Source of the DNA: Fen-1359 sp963710355
Lineage (GTDB): Bacteria > Planctomycetota > Phycisphaerae > Sedimentisphaerales > Anaerobacaceae
NCBI GenBank assembly: GCA_963710355.1
Contig: CAVPZU010000001.1
Coordinates: 434,001-498,000 of the forward strand
DNA length: 64,000 nucleotides
Reading direction: 5' to 3'
Part shown: positions 28,878-40,200 of the stretch, piece after piece
How positions within the stretch are numbered: position 1 is the stretch's first letter
Layout: each line of letters starts with the position of its first letter
Position numbers and translations under genes: made by a program
Notes under the pieces: model-generated
What the model saw: only the letters and a program-made list of their open reading frames with translations
Told to the model about the DNA's origin: nothing
The model's database searches: none

Positions 28878-29324
28878 ATGGGGATAATAGAAAATGCCAA
28901 AGAAGCAGTAAAGCTTGTTCAACAAATGGGCAATATTGAACTATATCGTAAGATATTAGACCTTCAGGCAGAGGCAATTGAACTGACCGAGAAACTAAAA
29001 GACAAAGACGAAATAATCGGTCAACTCAGAAACGCGTTAGAAATAAAAGGTAAATTGATTCCCAAAGATTCAGGTTATTACCTCACTGACGACAAAGGCA
29101 AATTTATTGATGGTCCATTCTGTGCCAAATGCTTCGACGTTGATAAGATAAAGTGCCGACTTGTTGCGAAGGATAAAGAACCTATCGTGATCTGTCCAAA
29201 CTGCAAGGTAGAATTTGCCTCTAAACCCGTGTTTAACTATTTGAGACCGGACGTTGAGGAAAATAGAAGACGACTTACAGAGATGATAGTGGACAAATCG
29301 CCTTATGACAATAAAAGATTTTGA
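28878..29324 (+). CDS. Small coiled-coil/zinc-ribbon protein, unknown function
   Basis: 148 residues, with an AGGAGG site 6-7 bases before the ATG. Residues 1-62 are predicted helical coiled coil (VKLVQQMGNIELYRKILDLQ, then EKLKDKDEIIGQLRN). Residues 85-120 contain GPFCAKCFDVDK and IVICPNCKVEF, two CxxC pairs likely to bind zinc. Such proteins occur in mobile or accessory regions; no activity is known to me. It lies between two word-repeat blocks and 12 bases after the four-helix pseudogene, as part of a small insertion downstream of tRNA-Pro. Confidence 0.75.
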   Translation: MGIIENAKEAVKLVQQMGNIELYRKILDLQAEAIELTEKLKDKDEIIGQLRNALEIKGKLIPKDSGYYLTDDKGKFIDGPFCAKCFDVDKIKCRLVAKDKEPIVICPNCKVEFASKPVFNYLRPDVEENRRRLTEMIVDKSPYDNKRF

Positions 29325-29340
29325 CTTATCGCAATAGAGC

Positions 29341-29415
29341 AGTGGAACATTAGAGCATTTGAGCAGTTGAATCTACTGCAAGCAGACCAATGCTATTGAG
29401 GTACAATGTTCCACT
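29341..29415. repeat. Word repeats and inverted repeat flanking the accessory cassette (right)
   Basis: AGTGGAACATT (29341-29351) and AATGTTCCACT (29405-29415) are exact inverted copies; between them are words TAGAGCAT, TTGAGCAG, TTGAATC. The stretch ends three bases before the GH3 stop codon and mirrors the block at 28462-28575. Confidence 0.65.
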
Positions 29416-29417
29416 TT

Positions 29418-31638
29418 TCAAAGCAGTTCAAAACTCCCCTTAAGCCCTTCCGTGGAGTTCGGCCCAACCCAGACCTTAAAATCGCCGGGTTCGACATTGT
29501 ATTTCATATTGATATCGTAAAATTTCAGGTCGCACGTTGGAAGTTCAAAAGTAACGGTTTTTGTTTCGCCTGGATTTAGATATATTCGCCGGAAGCCTTT
29601 AAGCTCTTTAACCGGACGTGTGACAGATCCGACCATATCCCGTATGTAAAGCTGGACGACTTCGTAACCTGCCATCTTGCCGGTGTTAGTGACATCGGCA
29701 GACACTTTAACAATGCCCGGAATTTCAACTTTCTCGTTTTCGATTCTCAAATCGCTGTACGTAAAGGTCGTATAGCTAAGGCCGTACCCGAACGGCAGCA
29801 GTGGTGTATTGGACGAATCGATATACTTGGACGTAAATCGGTCATTATCAACAAATGGACGCCCTGTGTTTTTCACATTATAGTAAATTGGTATTTGGCC
29901 GACGTTGCGCGGGAAGGTGACGGTAAGCTTGCCGGCGGGGTTATAATGGCCGAACAAAACATCAGCAATCCCGTTTCCGCCTTCGACCCCGGGATGCCAT
30001 GCCAGAAGAATCGCAGGGATGTTTTCCAACTCCCAATTGATAGTCAGGGGGCGTCCTGCAAATAAAAGCATCACGATTGGCTTTCCGGTCTTTTGGATTT
30101 CCTTTAGCAGTTCAAGTTGGACGCCAGGAAGATCGAGATTCGTTCGGCTATGTCCTTCACCATTGTGCGCGACGCTTTCACCGATAGCCATGATGACAAG
30201 GTCGGACTCGTTCGCGGCCTTGACGGCCTCCGTAAAGCCTTCAGTTGAATTGCCATCAACTTCGCAGCCCTTTACATAATTGATTTTACAGCGATTATCG
30301 TTAAGAGCATTTTTGAGACCCTGCAGCACAGTGACCACATCTTCGCTTTTCCCCGCCAATGCCCATGTACCAAGAAGATCCTCCTGGTTGTCAGCCAAAG
30401 GTCCTATCAACGCGATTGACTTGATATTCTCATCAAGCGGCAGCAGGTTGTTTTCGTTTTTTAGCAGAACCATCGATTCCCGGACGGCTTGCCTTGCAAG
30501 GGCACGGTGTTCCGGTGCCAGAATAACCGTATCCTGCAATTTTGGATCGACATACGGTTTATCAAACAGCCCTAAACGAAATTTGACACGCAGGATTCTA
30601 CGGACGGCCGTATCAAGAATATCCTCTGAGATGACCCCTTTTTTAACCAGCGAAGGCAGGGTATCGTGGTAGGTGCGACTGACCATTTCCATATCCACCC
30701 CTGCCGTGACACCCAAAGAAGCTGCTTGTGATTCGTCTTTTGCGACACCATGAGAAATCAGTTGTTTAATGGAACGCCAGTCGCTGACAACAAAGCCGTT
30801 AAAGCCCCATTCATCACGAAGTACATCCGTCAGAAGAAATTTGTTTCCGCTTACAGGATTGCCGTTTAGATCATTAAAGCCGCTCATCAATGTCACGGCT
30901 CCTTCCTCAATGCCCGCCTTGAATGGTGGCAGATAGACATCTTTGATGGTCCGCAGCGGTACCTCGGTTGTATTATATTCACGCCCGCCTTGCGCCGCTC
31001 CATAAACAGCAAAGTGTTTCAGACATGCCGCGACGGTATCCGGAGCGGACAGGTCATTGCCCTGATACCCTCTGACCTTTGCCCGCGATATAAGCGACCC
31101 CAGAAAGGGGTCTTCCCCGGCACTCTCAACAATACGACCCCATCGCGGATCACGAGCGATGTCAACCATTGGCGAAAATGTCCAATCAATGCCGACAGCG
31201 TGCTTCTTTTGCAGCGATAGCCGCTGTTTTTTCCATCAGATCAAGATCCCAGGTGGCTGCTTCTGCCAGCGGGACAGGAAAAATCGTTCGATGTCCGTGG
31301 ATGACATCATATCCAAAGATCAGGGGGATGCCCAATCGGCTTTCTTCGACGGCAATCTTCTGAAGTCTGTTTCGCTGTTGGACATCTGCGATGTTCAGAA
31401 ATGAACCGATATTTCCCTTTCTGACCTCATTTTCAATGTCGTTAGGCCCATCCTCGCCGAATCTGCTTACCTGGCTCATCTGACCGACTTTTTCTTCAAG
31501 CGTCATCTTCGCAAGAAGGTTATCAATTTTTGCTTCCACGACTGGGTTGAGATGACAGGCCTGCTTCAATTGCAACTGGCAACCGACTTGAGCACATGCC
31601 AATAAGACAGATAAACACAGCAAACTTTTACACTTCAT
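29418..31638 (-). CDS. Glycoside hydrolase family 3 beta-glucosidase (BglX-like), lipoprotein, frameshifted
   Basis: Two frames join to about 740 residues. The first (31638 to 31186) begins with a signal peptide and lipobox-like LLACAQVGC, then LLAKMTLEEKVGQM and YDVIHGHRTIFPVPL. The second continues MVDIARDPRWGRIVES, KHFAVYGAAQGGREYN and the catalytic Asp in GFNGFVVSDWRSI; the C-terminus has the second alpha/beta domain and a fibronectin type III-like domain. At about 31195 the frame breaks; the true reading GIDWTFSPMVD needs one extra base removed or two restored. It should cleave terminal beta-glucosides outside the inner membrane. It is the last gene of the minus-strand arm of the glycan locus. 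Confidence 0.88.
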
Positions 31639-31701
31639 TTTTTCCTTTCGACAGCGTATAATCCTTCATATATACCATTTATTGGATACAAATTGCTTTC
31701 C

Positions 31702-31730
31702 TGATTGAAAATTATGGGATTTTTCAATCA
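31702..31730. repeat. Perfect 10-bp inverted repeat upstream of the GH3 gene
   Basis: TGATTGAAAA (31702-31711) and TTTTCAATCA (31721-31730) flank nine bases. It lies 64 bases before the GH3 start and about 50 after the GH30 stop. It could be an operator for a sugar-responsive regulator or a hairpin between the genes; no T-run follows. Confidence 0.5.
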
Positions 31731-31780
31731 AGAGCAGTATGTAAACATGTATCCTGTTTTACGAAGAGTATTAGACGCTC

Positions 31781-33223
31781 TTAGTACAAAAGTGTCATCA
31801 TAGAATGGGCAGGGCTCAAGACCTGCACCGAACCTTTAGGTAATTGTAACTGAAATTCCGTATCGCTATCCATTTTGTTCATGACGTTAACGACTATCTG
31901 GCCATTCAGATTTTTAAAAGCGGTGGCTTCCAGTGGGCAATTATCCATACTGCAGCCGATACGTACAGCGCCGGGACGGATGTATTTACTGAAATGCCCC
32001 AAGTAATAGAATGAGCTTTGATAATAGAGTTTATTTTCCTTCGCGTTGGCGATTATTGGAGCATCGCATAAATTGCCGACATGATTAGGGCCGCCCGTTT
32101 CATTCAATACCATGTTCCAGTCCGTCCAGCCGACGGTCCAGTTATTCAAATCGCCAATGATATCATGCGCATACCGCTCGCCCAGATTCCATGAGCCCAG
32201 GTGAACGCCGCCTTCCTGACACCCCTCTGTAAAGACCAGCTTTTTATCAGGAAACGCACGATGTACTTTATCGAGGTTTTCAAAGTTGTCGCCGGAGTAC
32301 CAGTGAAATGCAGTGCCCCAGACATATTTGGCTGTTTTAGGGTCAGAGAAGATCGGCTCAATGCGTTCGAAGATGATGTCCTTATTGTGGTCCCAAACCA
32401 TGACTTTGACATTCCCTAATCCGTGTTTTTCCAGTGTCGGCCCCAGATGGTCTCTGACGAATTGACCTTCTTCCTCGGCTGACCAGATACAGGAATCCCA
32501 GGATTGAGTCGCGGCGGGTTCGTTTTGAATTGTTAATCCCCAGACATCAATCCCTTCCTGCTTGTATGCCTTTATGTATTTTGCGAAATACAAAGCCCAG
32601 GCATCACGATATTCCGGTTTCAATTTGCCTCCGTGATTCATCTCTCCGTTAGTTTTCATCCAGGCAGGAGGCGACCAGGGCGAGGAAAACAGCTTGAAAT
32701 CCGCACCCGCAACAGCCATGGCGTCTTTGATGAGAGGTATCAAAAGGCGTTTGTCGCGCGAGATGTCGAAATGTTTTAGTTCGGTGTCGCCTTTGGTTTC
32801 GTCATAAGCATAGTTGTCAAGTGAAAAATCGCAACTGTTAATATGCGTTCGACAAAGCGTATATCCAAGGCCGTCTTTGGGGTCGAAATAAGCCCTGATG
32901 GCCTCAGTGCGTTTTTCCGGGCTTACTTTCGACAGGGCATAAGCAGCCGATTCGGTGAACGCACCGCCAAACCCTACGATTGTTTGGAATGTGCTGGAAT
33001 CATCAATCTTAATTATTGCCGAAGATTGAGAAGGGTTAGACGCTGATAAGGAAAGGGGTGTTTTAACCGCCAATCGGTCGTTGGTATTTTTCGCGGTCAA
33101 TATCACTCTAACGAGATGGTTCGGGTCGCTTTTTGTCATTTTCGACTCCTCTGTTTTTGCAAGAGCTAAATGTGTAAATAGGCTCGCTGCCATAATTATA
33201 AATGTTATTTTCATTTTCGTCAT
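31781..33223 (-). CDS. Glycoside hydrolase family 30 (glucosylceramidase/beta-1,6-glucanase type)
   Basis: 480 residues from the ATG at 33223, chosen because GGAG lies 7 bases upstream; a 14-residue longer frame exists. A signal peptide (KITFIIMAASLFTHLALA) leads into QTIVGFGGAFTESAAYAL, the GH30 N-terminal motif. The acid/base Glu is in LTIQNEPAATQSWDSC and the nucleophile Glu in KLVFTEGCQEGG, with SSPWSPPAWMKTNG between. Members split glucosylceramide, beta-1,6-glucan or related bonds. Linked GH3 and phosphorylase genes favour a beta-glucan substrate. Exported, probably periplasmic. Confidence 0.92.
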   Translation of the reverse strand: MTKMKITFIIMAASLFTHLALAKTEESKMTKSDPNHLVRVILTAKNTNDRLAVKTPLSLSASNPSQSSAIIKIDDSSTFQTIVGFGGAFTESAAYALSKVSPEKRTEAIRAYFDPKDGLGYTLCRTHINSCDFSLDNYAYDETKGDTELKHFDISRDKRLLIPLIKDAMAVAGADFKLFSSPWSPPAWMKTNGEMNHGGKLKPEYRDAWALYFAKYIKAYKQEGIDVWGLTIQNEPAATQSWDSCIWSAEEEGQFVRDHLGPTLEKHGLGNVKVMVWDHNKDIIFERIEPIFSDPKTAKYVWGTAFHWYSGDNFENLDKVHRAFPDKKLVFTEGCQEGGVHLGSWNLGERYAHDIIGDLNNWTVGWTDWNMVLNETGGPNHVGNLCDAPIIANAKENKLYYQSSFYYLGHFSKYIRPGAVRIGCSMDNCPLEATAFKNLNGQIVVNVMNKMDSDTEFQLQLPKGSVQVLSPAHSMMTLLY

Positions 33224-33368
33224 TTTTAGTCTCCGATTTTTAACGAAACATAAATATACAGACACCCACTTTATTTTTAACGACGGCGTTCCTTCGTTAA
33301 CCTCGGTAAAAATCGATTGTTATTATATAAAATATGTATATCAAGTCAAAAAGATTTAGAATCACATT

Positions 33369-34847
33369 CTATTGCGATAAGATACTTTCATGGCTCCCCC
33401 CCAGTTTGCCTCGCCGTTGTTCAAGCTCGACGCGAATCTCATGTGCTTTTTCCTCTGTTATTTTGTAAGTTGCCATAATTATAATTGCTGCCGCAGAGGT
33501 CACAATTGAGATACCGACATCAAATACTCTCAAGAGGAATAGGGTCTTTGCCGACTGAACGGCAGCTAATGCGACATCTTGGGATGGGGTTATAAAGCCC
33601 GATGCTTTAAGAAGGATTCCTGAAAGAAGTCCCGCTATCGCCATGCCGACTTTGACCATCCACCAGTAAATGGCTCCGAATACCCCTTCGCGGCGCTGAT
33701 GGGTTTGGAGTTCGTCATAATCACAGACATCAGCAATCATTGAACCCATCAACGTGAACAATGAACCGGTCCCAAACGCAACAAATGGAGCCGCAGCAAG
33801 CAGCCAATAAGGATGTTGAGGGTTATAGCCGACCCACTTCAAAGCGTATCCGACGATAGAGAGAGAGATTGTTATGAAAAAAGTCCTGCGTTTTCCAATT
33901 TTAGAGGAGATCCATGCGGTCAAATAAATGACGCCAAAAGTGAAAACCGAGGTGAGCATGCCAAACCAACCCTGCAAGGTCCCGCCTTTTTGATCATCTC
34001 CATGAAATAAATAATAAATCATTACGAAGATTGAAAAAGATATCCCAAGCTGGAAGCCATTGAAAACAAGGAATGTAGCGGCGCAAAGTTTTGTGAACGG
34101 GCGACATTTGAGGGTCGTGCCGATTCCCTTGAAAAGGCTTTTTAAATGCCACCAAAACCCCTTGAATTCTGTACCCTCATTTGCTTTGGGCAGCGAACCA
34201 AACAGTTCTCGACAGAAAATTCCCGGTACCGCTCCGACTATACAAATAAATGCTCCGACCCAAATGGCCAAAACACGCGCTCCCTGTACCTTGTTTGCAA
34301 ACAGACTGCTTGCCATTATTGCATAAAACCATGGAGCGATAAGCCATGCGGCCTGGCCGATAAAATTGGCAAACGCCTGCAGTCGTGTGCGTTCATGGTA
34401 ATCCGGCGTCATTTCATAGCCGAAAGCGACAAGCGGTATTGAATAGGCGGCATAGGCAAGGAAAAAAACCATCTCCGCAATCAGAAAAAACCAAAAATAG
34501 AAACTTTGACTGTGACCGGCGGGAAGCTGCCACATTAAGGCGAATATAATACCGGAAAAAATGGCGCCCCAAAAGAGATAGGGTCTTCGGCGGCCCCATC
34601 GAGACCTCGTATTATCAGAAATATGGCCTACAACAGGGTCTATCAGGGCGTCGAAAAGGCGGGGGATAGAACCGACAATGCCAACCAGTACCGGGTCCAT
34701 GCCAAGGCCGAGAATGAGAATGACCATCATAGCCGGCAGTGCGGCCGCTTGCAGATTATTGACAAGCATACCCATTGCATAGGCAAATTTCTGCTTGATA
34801 GAAATACGATCTTCTGGCGCTGTGGCGTAATGTGTTGGCTGGCTCAT
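33369..34847 (-). CDS. GPH-family sugar:cation symporter (MelB-like)
   Basis: 492 residues with about twelve membrane helices. The GPH signature DALIDPVVGHISDNTRSRWG followed by RRRPYL is present after helix 2, and the C-terminal half has DVCDYDELQTHQRREG, also typical. The family imports mono- or oligosaccharides, glucosides or uronides with Na+ or H+. A GAGG site precedes the ATG by 7 bases. It lies upstream of the GH30 and GH3 genes on the same strand (145 bases to GH30) and is divergent from the GH-A gene, so it is the likely importer of the glycan locus. Confidence 0.92.
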   Translation of the reverse strand: MSQPTHYATAPEDRISIKQKFAYAMGMLVNNLQAAALPAMMVILILGLGMDPVLVGIVGSIPRLFDALIDPVVGHISDNTRSRWGRRRPYLFWGAIFSGIIFALMWQLPAGHSQSFYFWFFLIAEMVFFLAYAAYSIPLVAFGYEMTPDYHERTRLQAFANFIGQAAWLIAPWFYAIMASSLFANKVQGARVLAIWVGAFICIVGAVPGIFCRELFGSLPKANEGTEFKGFWWHLKSLFKGIGTTLKCRPFTKLCAATFLVFNGFQLGISFSIFVMIYYLFHGDDQKGGTLQGWFGMLTSVFTFGVIYLTAWISSKIGKRRTFFITISLSIVGYALKWVGYNPQHPYWLLAAAPFVAFGTGSLFTLMGSMIADVCDYDELQTHQRREGVFGAIYWWMVKVGMAIAGLLSGILLKASGFITPSQDVALAAVQSAKTLFLLRVFDVGISIVTSAAAIIIMATYKITEEKAHEIRVELEQRRGKLGGSHESILSQ

Positions 34848-35299
34848 TTTGACCTCATTTTTTTAGTGTCGTATATTTATTTAAACCGACCGGAAACCAA
34901 GACTGTGTCTGTGTAACTCTATACAATAAAATGCGTTATACAAATTCCAAAAAGAGCCTTAAAAAGGTATCGACCGAAGGCCGAATCCTTAATTTTATAT
35001 TCTACATTTTGGTTTTTGCGTTCTCAAGCTAAAATCATCATCAGTTTAGGTATTCAGCTACTTTTTGGAATATAGCCAGTCGCAATAAATTTGTCAATGT
35101 CATCTTGACACGAAAGTTGATAAATGTTAACGTGGCAACCGGTTTTTAACGGAGGTGTATTTTGGCGTGTCCTTGGCCTTGCCGATAGTCGGAGGTGTGG
35201 GACCATTAACTAATAATGAGATGTTGTTAACCCGAGAATTTTGAGGTTTCAGATGCATCCGGAGCAAGGAGTAATTCGTCGAGACAGATATCGTGGTGG
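34848..35299. other. Divergent intergenic region of the glycan locus
   Basis: No gene seen. It separates the minus-strand arm (transporter, GH30, GH3) from the plus-strand arm (GH-A, phosphorylase), so promoters and operators for both should be here. The minus strand has a partial inverted word TATAACGCATTTTATTGTATA-like near 34920-34945. A short frame from the ATG at 35253 reads RRDRYRGG before a stop and may be the displaced start of the next gene. Confidence 0.4.
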
Positions 35300-37204
35300 T
35301 TGTTATTGTCGATTTGTTGTTTGGTGATCCAGTCTTGTTCTGTTCCGCAAGACAATCAGCCCTCGACAAAAGCTGCGGCGGCGTTCAAGGTCGAGGCAGA
35401 TGCCAACGGCAAATACTGGTTTGTCGATCCTCAAGGCAAAAAGTTCCTTTCAATCGGCATCAATGACATTCTGCCGGAACCGTTTCGGCCAAAACCCGGC
35501 ACTCAATACTATAACCCGGTTCCCAACCAATTTAACGGGGATTTCGACGCCTGGAAAAAGAGCGTCTTCAATATTCTTCAGGAGCATGGCTTCAATACCC
35601 TGGGTGCGTGGTCCGACGGCCGTCTGTATGACGGCCCCGTTTATGGCACGGTATGTCTGTACGTAGCGGCTTATGCTTCTGACCGATGCATGGAAGGGTT
35701 GCGTCCCGGTTTTGAAGAGAGAATTAAAAAAAATGCCCGGATCATTCTGGACACATACCCCCATACAGAAAATATCTTCGGGGTATTCCTTGACAATGAA
35801 ATGCCCTGGTATGGTCACGCGGCATGGGGCGATATTCCTAATTATACGTTACTTGAGGCGGCGCTTGCACTGCCCAAAGAAGATGGCGCCAGGCAGGCCG
35901 CCGTGGATTTTCTGAAAAAACGCTATGTGTCGGCAGAAGCTTTATCAAAGGCGTGGGGCAAACCGCTTTCTTCCTGGGACGCATTGACGTTTGACTATGC
36001 GAGTAGTTGTGTGAATCCGAAAGTACAGGAAGATCGTACAGCGTTTATTGAATTAGCTGCGGATACCTTTTACAAAACAGCGTGCCGGACAGTTCGCCAG
36101 ATGCTGCCGGGGAAATTGATTCTGGGGACACGGTATGGCGGCTATGCCCCGGAACCGGTGGTTCGAGCCTGCGGACGTTATTGCGATGTCGTCTCATTTA
36201 ACAACTACCGCAGAAATCCTTCTGCAGACCCGGAAATGCTGTCTCGTTTTTGGATATGGAGCGGCAAGAAACCCTTGATGGTGACCGAGTATGCCTGGCG
36301 GGCGGAGGAAAACACCAGCGGTAATCCAAATCGCGGAGGGGGCGGTGCGGTCGTTAAAACGCAGGCCGAACGAGCTGAAAATTATCAGAAATACGTAGAG
36401 GATCTTTTGTCGTATCCAATGGTCATTGGTGCGCATTGGTTTGAGTTTGCAGACCAGTCGCCGCAGGGACGCTTTGATGGCGAAAATTCCAACTATGGTA
36501 TTGTGGATATTCACCATCGGCCTTATACCGAAATCCTGGCTGCGATGAAGCAAACCAATAACCGCGTTGAAAAGCTGCATGCCGAGTCAAAACGGCTGGC
36601 GCCTGAGTCGCTGCCGAAGCCCAATGCAGTTGTTTTCGAAGCAGGCCAGCGTCCGGAACGTCCTCCATTTATTGATTTATCAAAGATGACTCCCGTCAGG
36701 GAGCCGGAGTTATTCCACGCCCCCGATGCGCAAATTGAGCTGAAGAAAAATACGGATAATCTGGCCGTGCTGGTTGACACAGGAAAGACATGGGGGTGCG
36801 GGGTTTTATTTTTTGGTCCCAAAGAATTTAAAAATTCATCAGGACCCGAGTATTCCACAAATCTGGACGGATATTCCGCGATTGAACTGGATGCGGTTAT
36901 TGGAAAAGAGACCGTTTTTGATGTGTTTATGGATGAAGCAGGTGTTGATGCTCCGGATGCGGTTTCCTACAATATGGCGTCGGGAGATGATGCAGAGGGT
37001 TTCCTCTTCCCGACAATTCAAGGGCGAGGCGGGCGTTTTTTGTATCGCTTTGAATTAAAAAATCTTCAGCCGCGAATGGACTGGGGCAATCAAAAAGGTC
37101 TTCGGAAAGTGGATATTTATGCGATGAAGGGGATGGCCTTGTTCTTTCATGGCGGTCAGGGAAAAAATCAAATACAGATATTTTCGTTGAAATTAGTACG
37201 ATAA
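35300..37204 (+). CDS. GH-A clan glycoside hydrolase (agarase/GH42-50-like), lipoprotein
   Basis: 634 residues from a TTG start; the 5' end is uncertain because no ATG lies in frame after the upstream stop at 35228. The N-terminus LLSICCLVIQSC is a hydrophobic run ending in a lipobox-like Cys. The barrel opens with YWFVDPQGKKFLSIGIND. Candidate acid/base and nucleophile glutamates are in FGVFLDNEMPWYG and PLMVTEYAWRAEE, and AHWFEFADQSPQGR closes the barrel. Residues 480-634 form a C-terminal beta domain. The fold and order fit clan GH-A enzymes annotated as beta-agarase or beta-galactosidase; the family number cannot be fixed by eye. It leads the plus-strand arm of the locus. Confidence 0.75.
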   Translation: MLLSICCLVIQSCSVPQDNQPSTKAAAAFKVEADANGKYWFVDPQGKKFLSIGINDILPEPFRPKPGTQYYNPVPNQFNGDFDAWKKSVFNILQEHGFNTLGAWSDGRLYDGPVYGTVCLYVAAYASDRCMEGLRPGFEERIKKNARIILDTYPHTENIFGVFLDNEMPWYGHAAWGDIPNYTLLEAALALPKEDGARQAAVDFLKKRYVSAEALSKAWGKPLSSWDALTFDYASSCVNPKVQEDRTAFIELAADTFYKTACRTVRQMLPGKLILGTRYGGYAPEPVVRACGRYCDVVSFNNYRRNPSADPEMLSRFWIWSGKKPLMVTEYAWRAEENTSGNPNRGGGGAVVKTQAERAENYQKYVEDLLSYPMVIGAHWFEFADQSPQGRFDGENSNYGIVDIHHRPYTEILAAMKQTNNRVEKLHAESKRLAPESLPKPNAVVFEAGQRPERPPFIDLSKMTPVREPELFHAPDAQIELKKNTDNLAVLVDTGKTWGCGVLFFGPKEFKNSSGPEYSTNLDGYSAIELDAVIGKETVFDVFMDEAGVDAPDAVSYNMASGDDAEGFLFPTIQGRGGRFLYRFELKNLQPRMDWGNQKGLRKVDIYAMKGMALFFHGGQGKNQIQIFSLKLVR

Positions 37205-37294
37205 AGCAGGGATTCGAGTTGGTGTGAATTTAGGATTAAAGTTTAAGAGTGGATTTAGCAGCAAATGGCTTAATTTCACGAGGCGAAAATATAA

Positions 37295-40200
37295 ATGAAA
37301 AAAACAAAGATATCTAAAGCGAATGTGCCGAGTGACTATAGATTGGATGAGCACGGACGTTTTCAGATTGCTGACTATGACAAGCAGTCCGCATTTGCCA
37401 GTTTTCTTCCGGGAATTGGCGGGCCGGATGGCGTCCCCCTATGGTGTCTGTATGTCAATCGCGCTCAGGCGATTTCCTCTTTTGGCGTAGGCAACAAGGA
37501 CCATGCGATTGTTGAGTTTCTCCCGGCCAACTGGGCATATCAGTTGGTTGGAGTCCAGGGATTTCGAACATTTTGTAAAATTGACGGTCAATACTATGAA
37601 CCGTTTCAAAATGATATTTCGTCCCGACAGTTCACATCTCAGCGTACGATGTGGGTGGAGATGGACCGGCTAACGCTTCGTGAGGACAACCAAACGCTGG
37701 GACTTCGTTTTGAGGTATCCTACTTTTCGCCTGTCAACCAGCCCATCGGGTCACTGGTTCGGCTGCTAAAAATCACCAATCAGTCGTCTAAAGCCCGTCG
37801 GTTGGAGTGTTTAGACGGCCTGCCGCTGGTTATACCGGCGGGATTTACGGAAATAGGTATTAAGACGATGCGTCGGATTCTCGAAGCCTACGCCTCGGTG
37901 CGTCTGGTGGCCGGACATATTCCTTTCTGTGCCTCCAAAGTGATTGCCCATGATGAAGCCGAGGTGGAGGAGGTTCGCTGTGGCAATTTTTATGCAGCCT
38001 GGCTCAGTCGCGACAACATTCTATCTCCCATTGAACCGTATTATGACGCAGACCTAATCTTTGGAGCGAGTCAGGACCTGATAACGCCGCGTCAGTTTAT
38101 TCAACAGACAAAACTGGATCGGGCCCAACAGGTACCGGAAAACAAGATGCCCTGTGCGATGGCCCCTTTCAGTCAGACATTGGAACCGGATGATTCGATA
38201 ACGCTTATGGCATTGTCGGGCATGGCCGCCAGCGAGGCAGCATTGACGTCATTTTTGTCAGGGTTTAAAACCGCCTCGGATATCGAGCAGAGTTCGCAGC
38301 AGAGTCGTCAACTAATTCAATCTATCACACAGCCGGCATTTATGGTTTCTTCAAAACCGGCGTTGGATGCTTATACACGTCAGAATTATCTGGACAACAT
38401 TCTTCGCGGCGGTGTTCCGGAAGGCATGCCTTCCAGGTCCGGCCCGACATTGATCCATTTGTATTCTCGCCGTCATGGGGATGCCGAACGCGACTATAAT
38501 TTCTTCGATCTGCCGGCCTGTCCGTTATCCAGCGGAGAAGGCAACTACCGGGATATCTGTCAAAACCGCAGAAGCGATATATGGTTTTATCCCGACGTGG
38601 GGGAGCAGGAAATTCGGATGTTTGCCAGTCTGCTCCAGGCAGATGGTTACAACCCGCTTTCGATTAAAGGGTATCGGTGGCGTTTCCCGGATCAATTGGA
38701 GCCGATGGAATTTTGCCCATCGACAAACCCTGAAGCCCGGATGGCTTTTTCAAAATTGATTAGCCAGCCTTTCCTGCCCGGCCAAATCCTGGATTGGGCC
38801 AATCATTATCAAGTAGAGATCGACAATCGGATGCAGTGGCTACAGTCCCTTCTGAATCGCTGTGAAACCAGGCTGGTTGCCTCCGGCCATGAAGGCGGCT
38901 ACTGGGTTGATCACTGGACTTACATTCTTGATCTCATAGAGGCATTTCAAGCAGTTTATCCGGATCGAGTTGAAGCCATGCTGACACAACAGGCCGATAT
39001 CGAATGGTTCGTTGAACCGGCTCATGTGGTTGAACGAAAACAAAAGTACCTGAGACGCAAAGCCGGTCCTTTGCAGTTGAATGCCGTTGTGGATGCGGCC
39101 AAAGCGCCGGTTTGCCTTCCGCCGGTAACGGTCTTAGGAAAGTTGTGCGCCCTGCTGGCAATCAAAGCGGTTTCTCTGGACTACGAGGGACGCGGGATCG
39201 AAATGGAGGCCGGACGGCCAGGCTGGGATGATGCGATGAACGGCCTGCCGGGACTGTTTGGTTCTTCCACATGCGAGACGGCGGAAACGCTTCGATTGGC
39301 AAAGTGGCTTCTCAAGACGCTTGTGCGGACACCGGACGTCGAACTCCCGATAGAGATTGCCAACCTTATAAAAGCGGTTCATAAAGACGTGCAGTCCGAA
39401 TATAACTGGGATTGTTCCGCGACCCTTCGGGAAGCATTCCGGCAAAGGATTTATCAGAACACCTCGAACGCGACCGAAACGATCTCCGGTCAATGCCTTC
39501 AGGAGTTGCTCAAGGGGATTGCGGCCCGATTTGAAAGCGGTTTAAACAAGTCCATAAATCCTGAAAACGGACTTCTGCATACCTATTACCTGCATAAACC
39601 GGTGGATGCAAAAGATCGCAAGGGGCAAGCCGGCACTGTGGAAATCCATTGTTTTGACCCCGAGCCGCTGCCGCTGTTTCTGGAAGGGCAAGTCCACTGG
39701 TTACGGGTTTGCTCTGCCCAACAAGCCAGACAAATCTACAAGGCCGTTCGAAACAGTCCATTAGTGGATAAAAAACTTGTGATGTATAAACTGAATGAAT
39801 GTCTGGAGAAGTGTTCTCCGTTGATTGGTCGAGCTCGCATCTTCAGCCGGGGATGGTTTGAAAATGAATCGATATGGCAGCACATGTCCAGTAAATACCT
39901 GCTGGAGCTTGTCAATAACGGGCTCTACGATGAGTTTTACACCGATGCTGAAACGATGCTGGTTCCATTTATGGACCCCAAAGTCTATGGACGAAGTATT
40001 CTCGAAAACAGCTCATTTATTGCCTCCTCGGATTGTCCGGACCCACAATCGCGTGGACGGGGCCTTGTCGCACGGCTTAGCGGAACGACGGCGGAGTTTA
40101 TTCATATCTGGCTGTTGTTGACGACGGGAAAACAGCCGTTCAAGATGGAGGATGGACAGTTGATATTTGCGCTGCAACCCGCTTTGCCGGCCCAGTGGTT

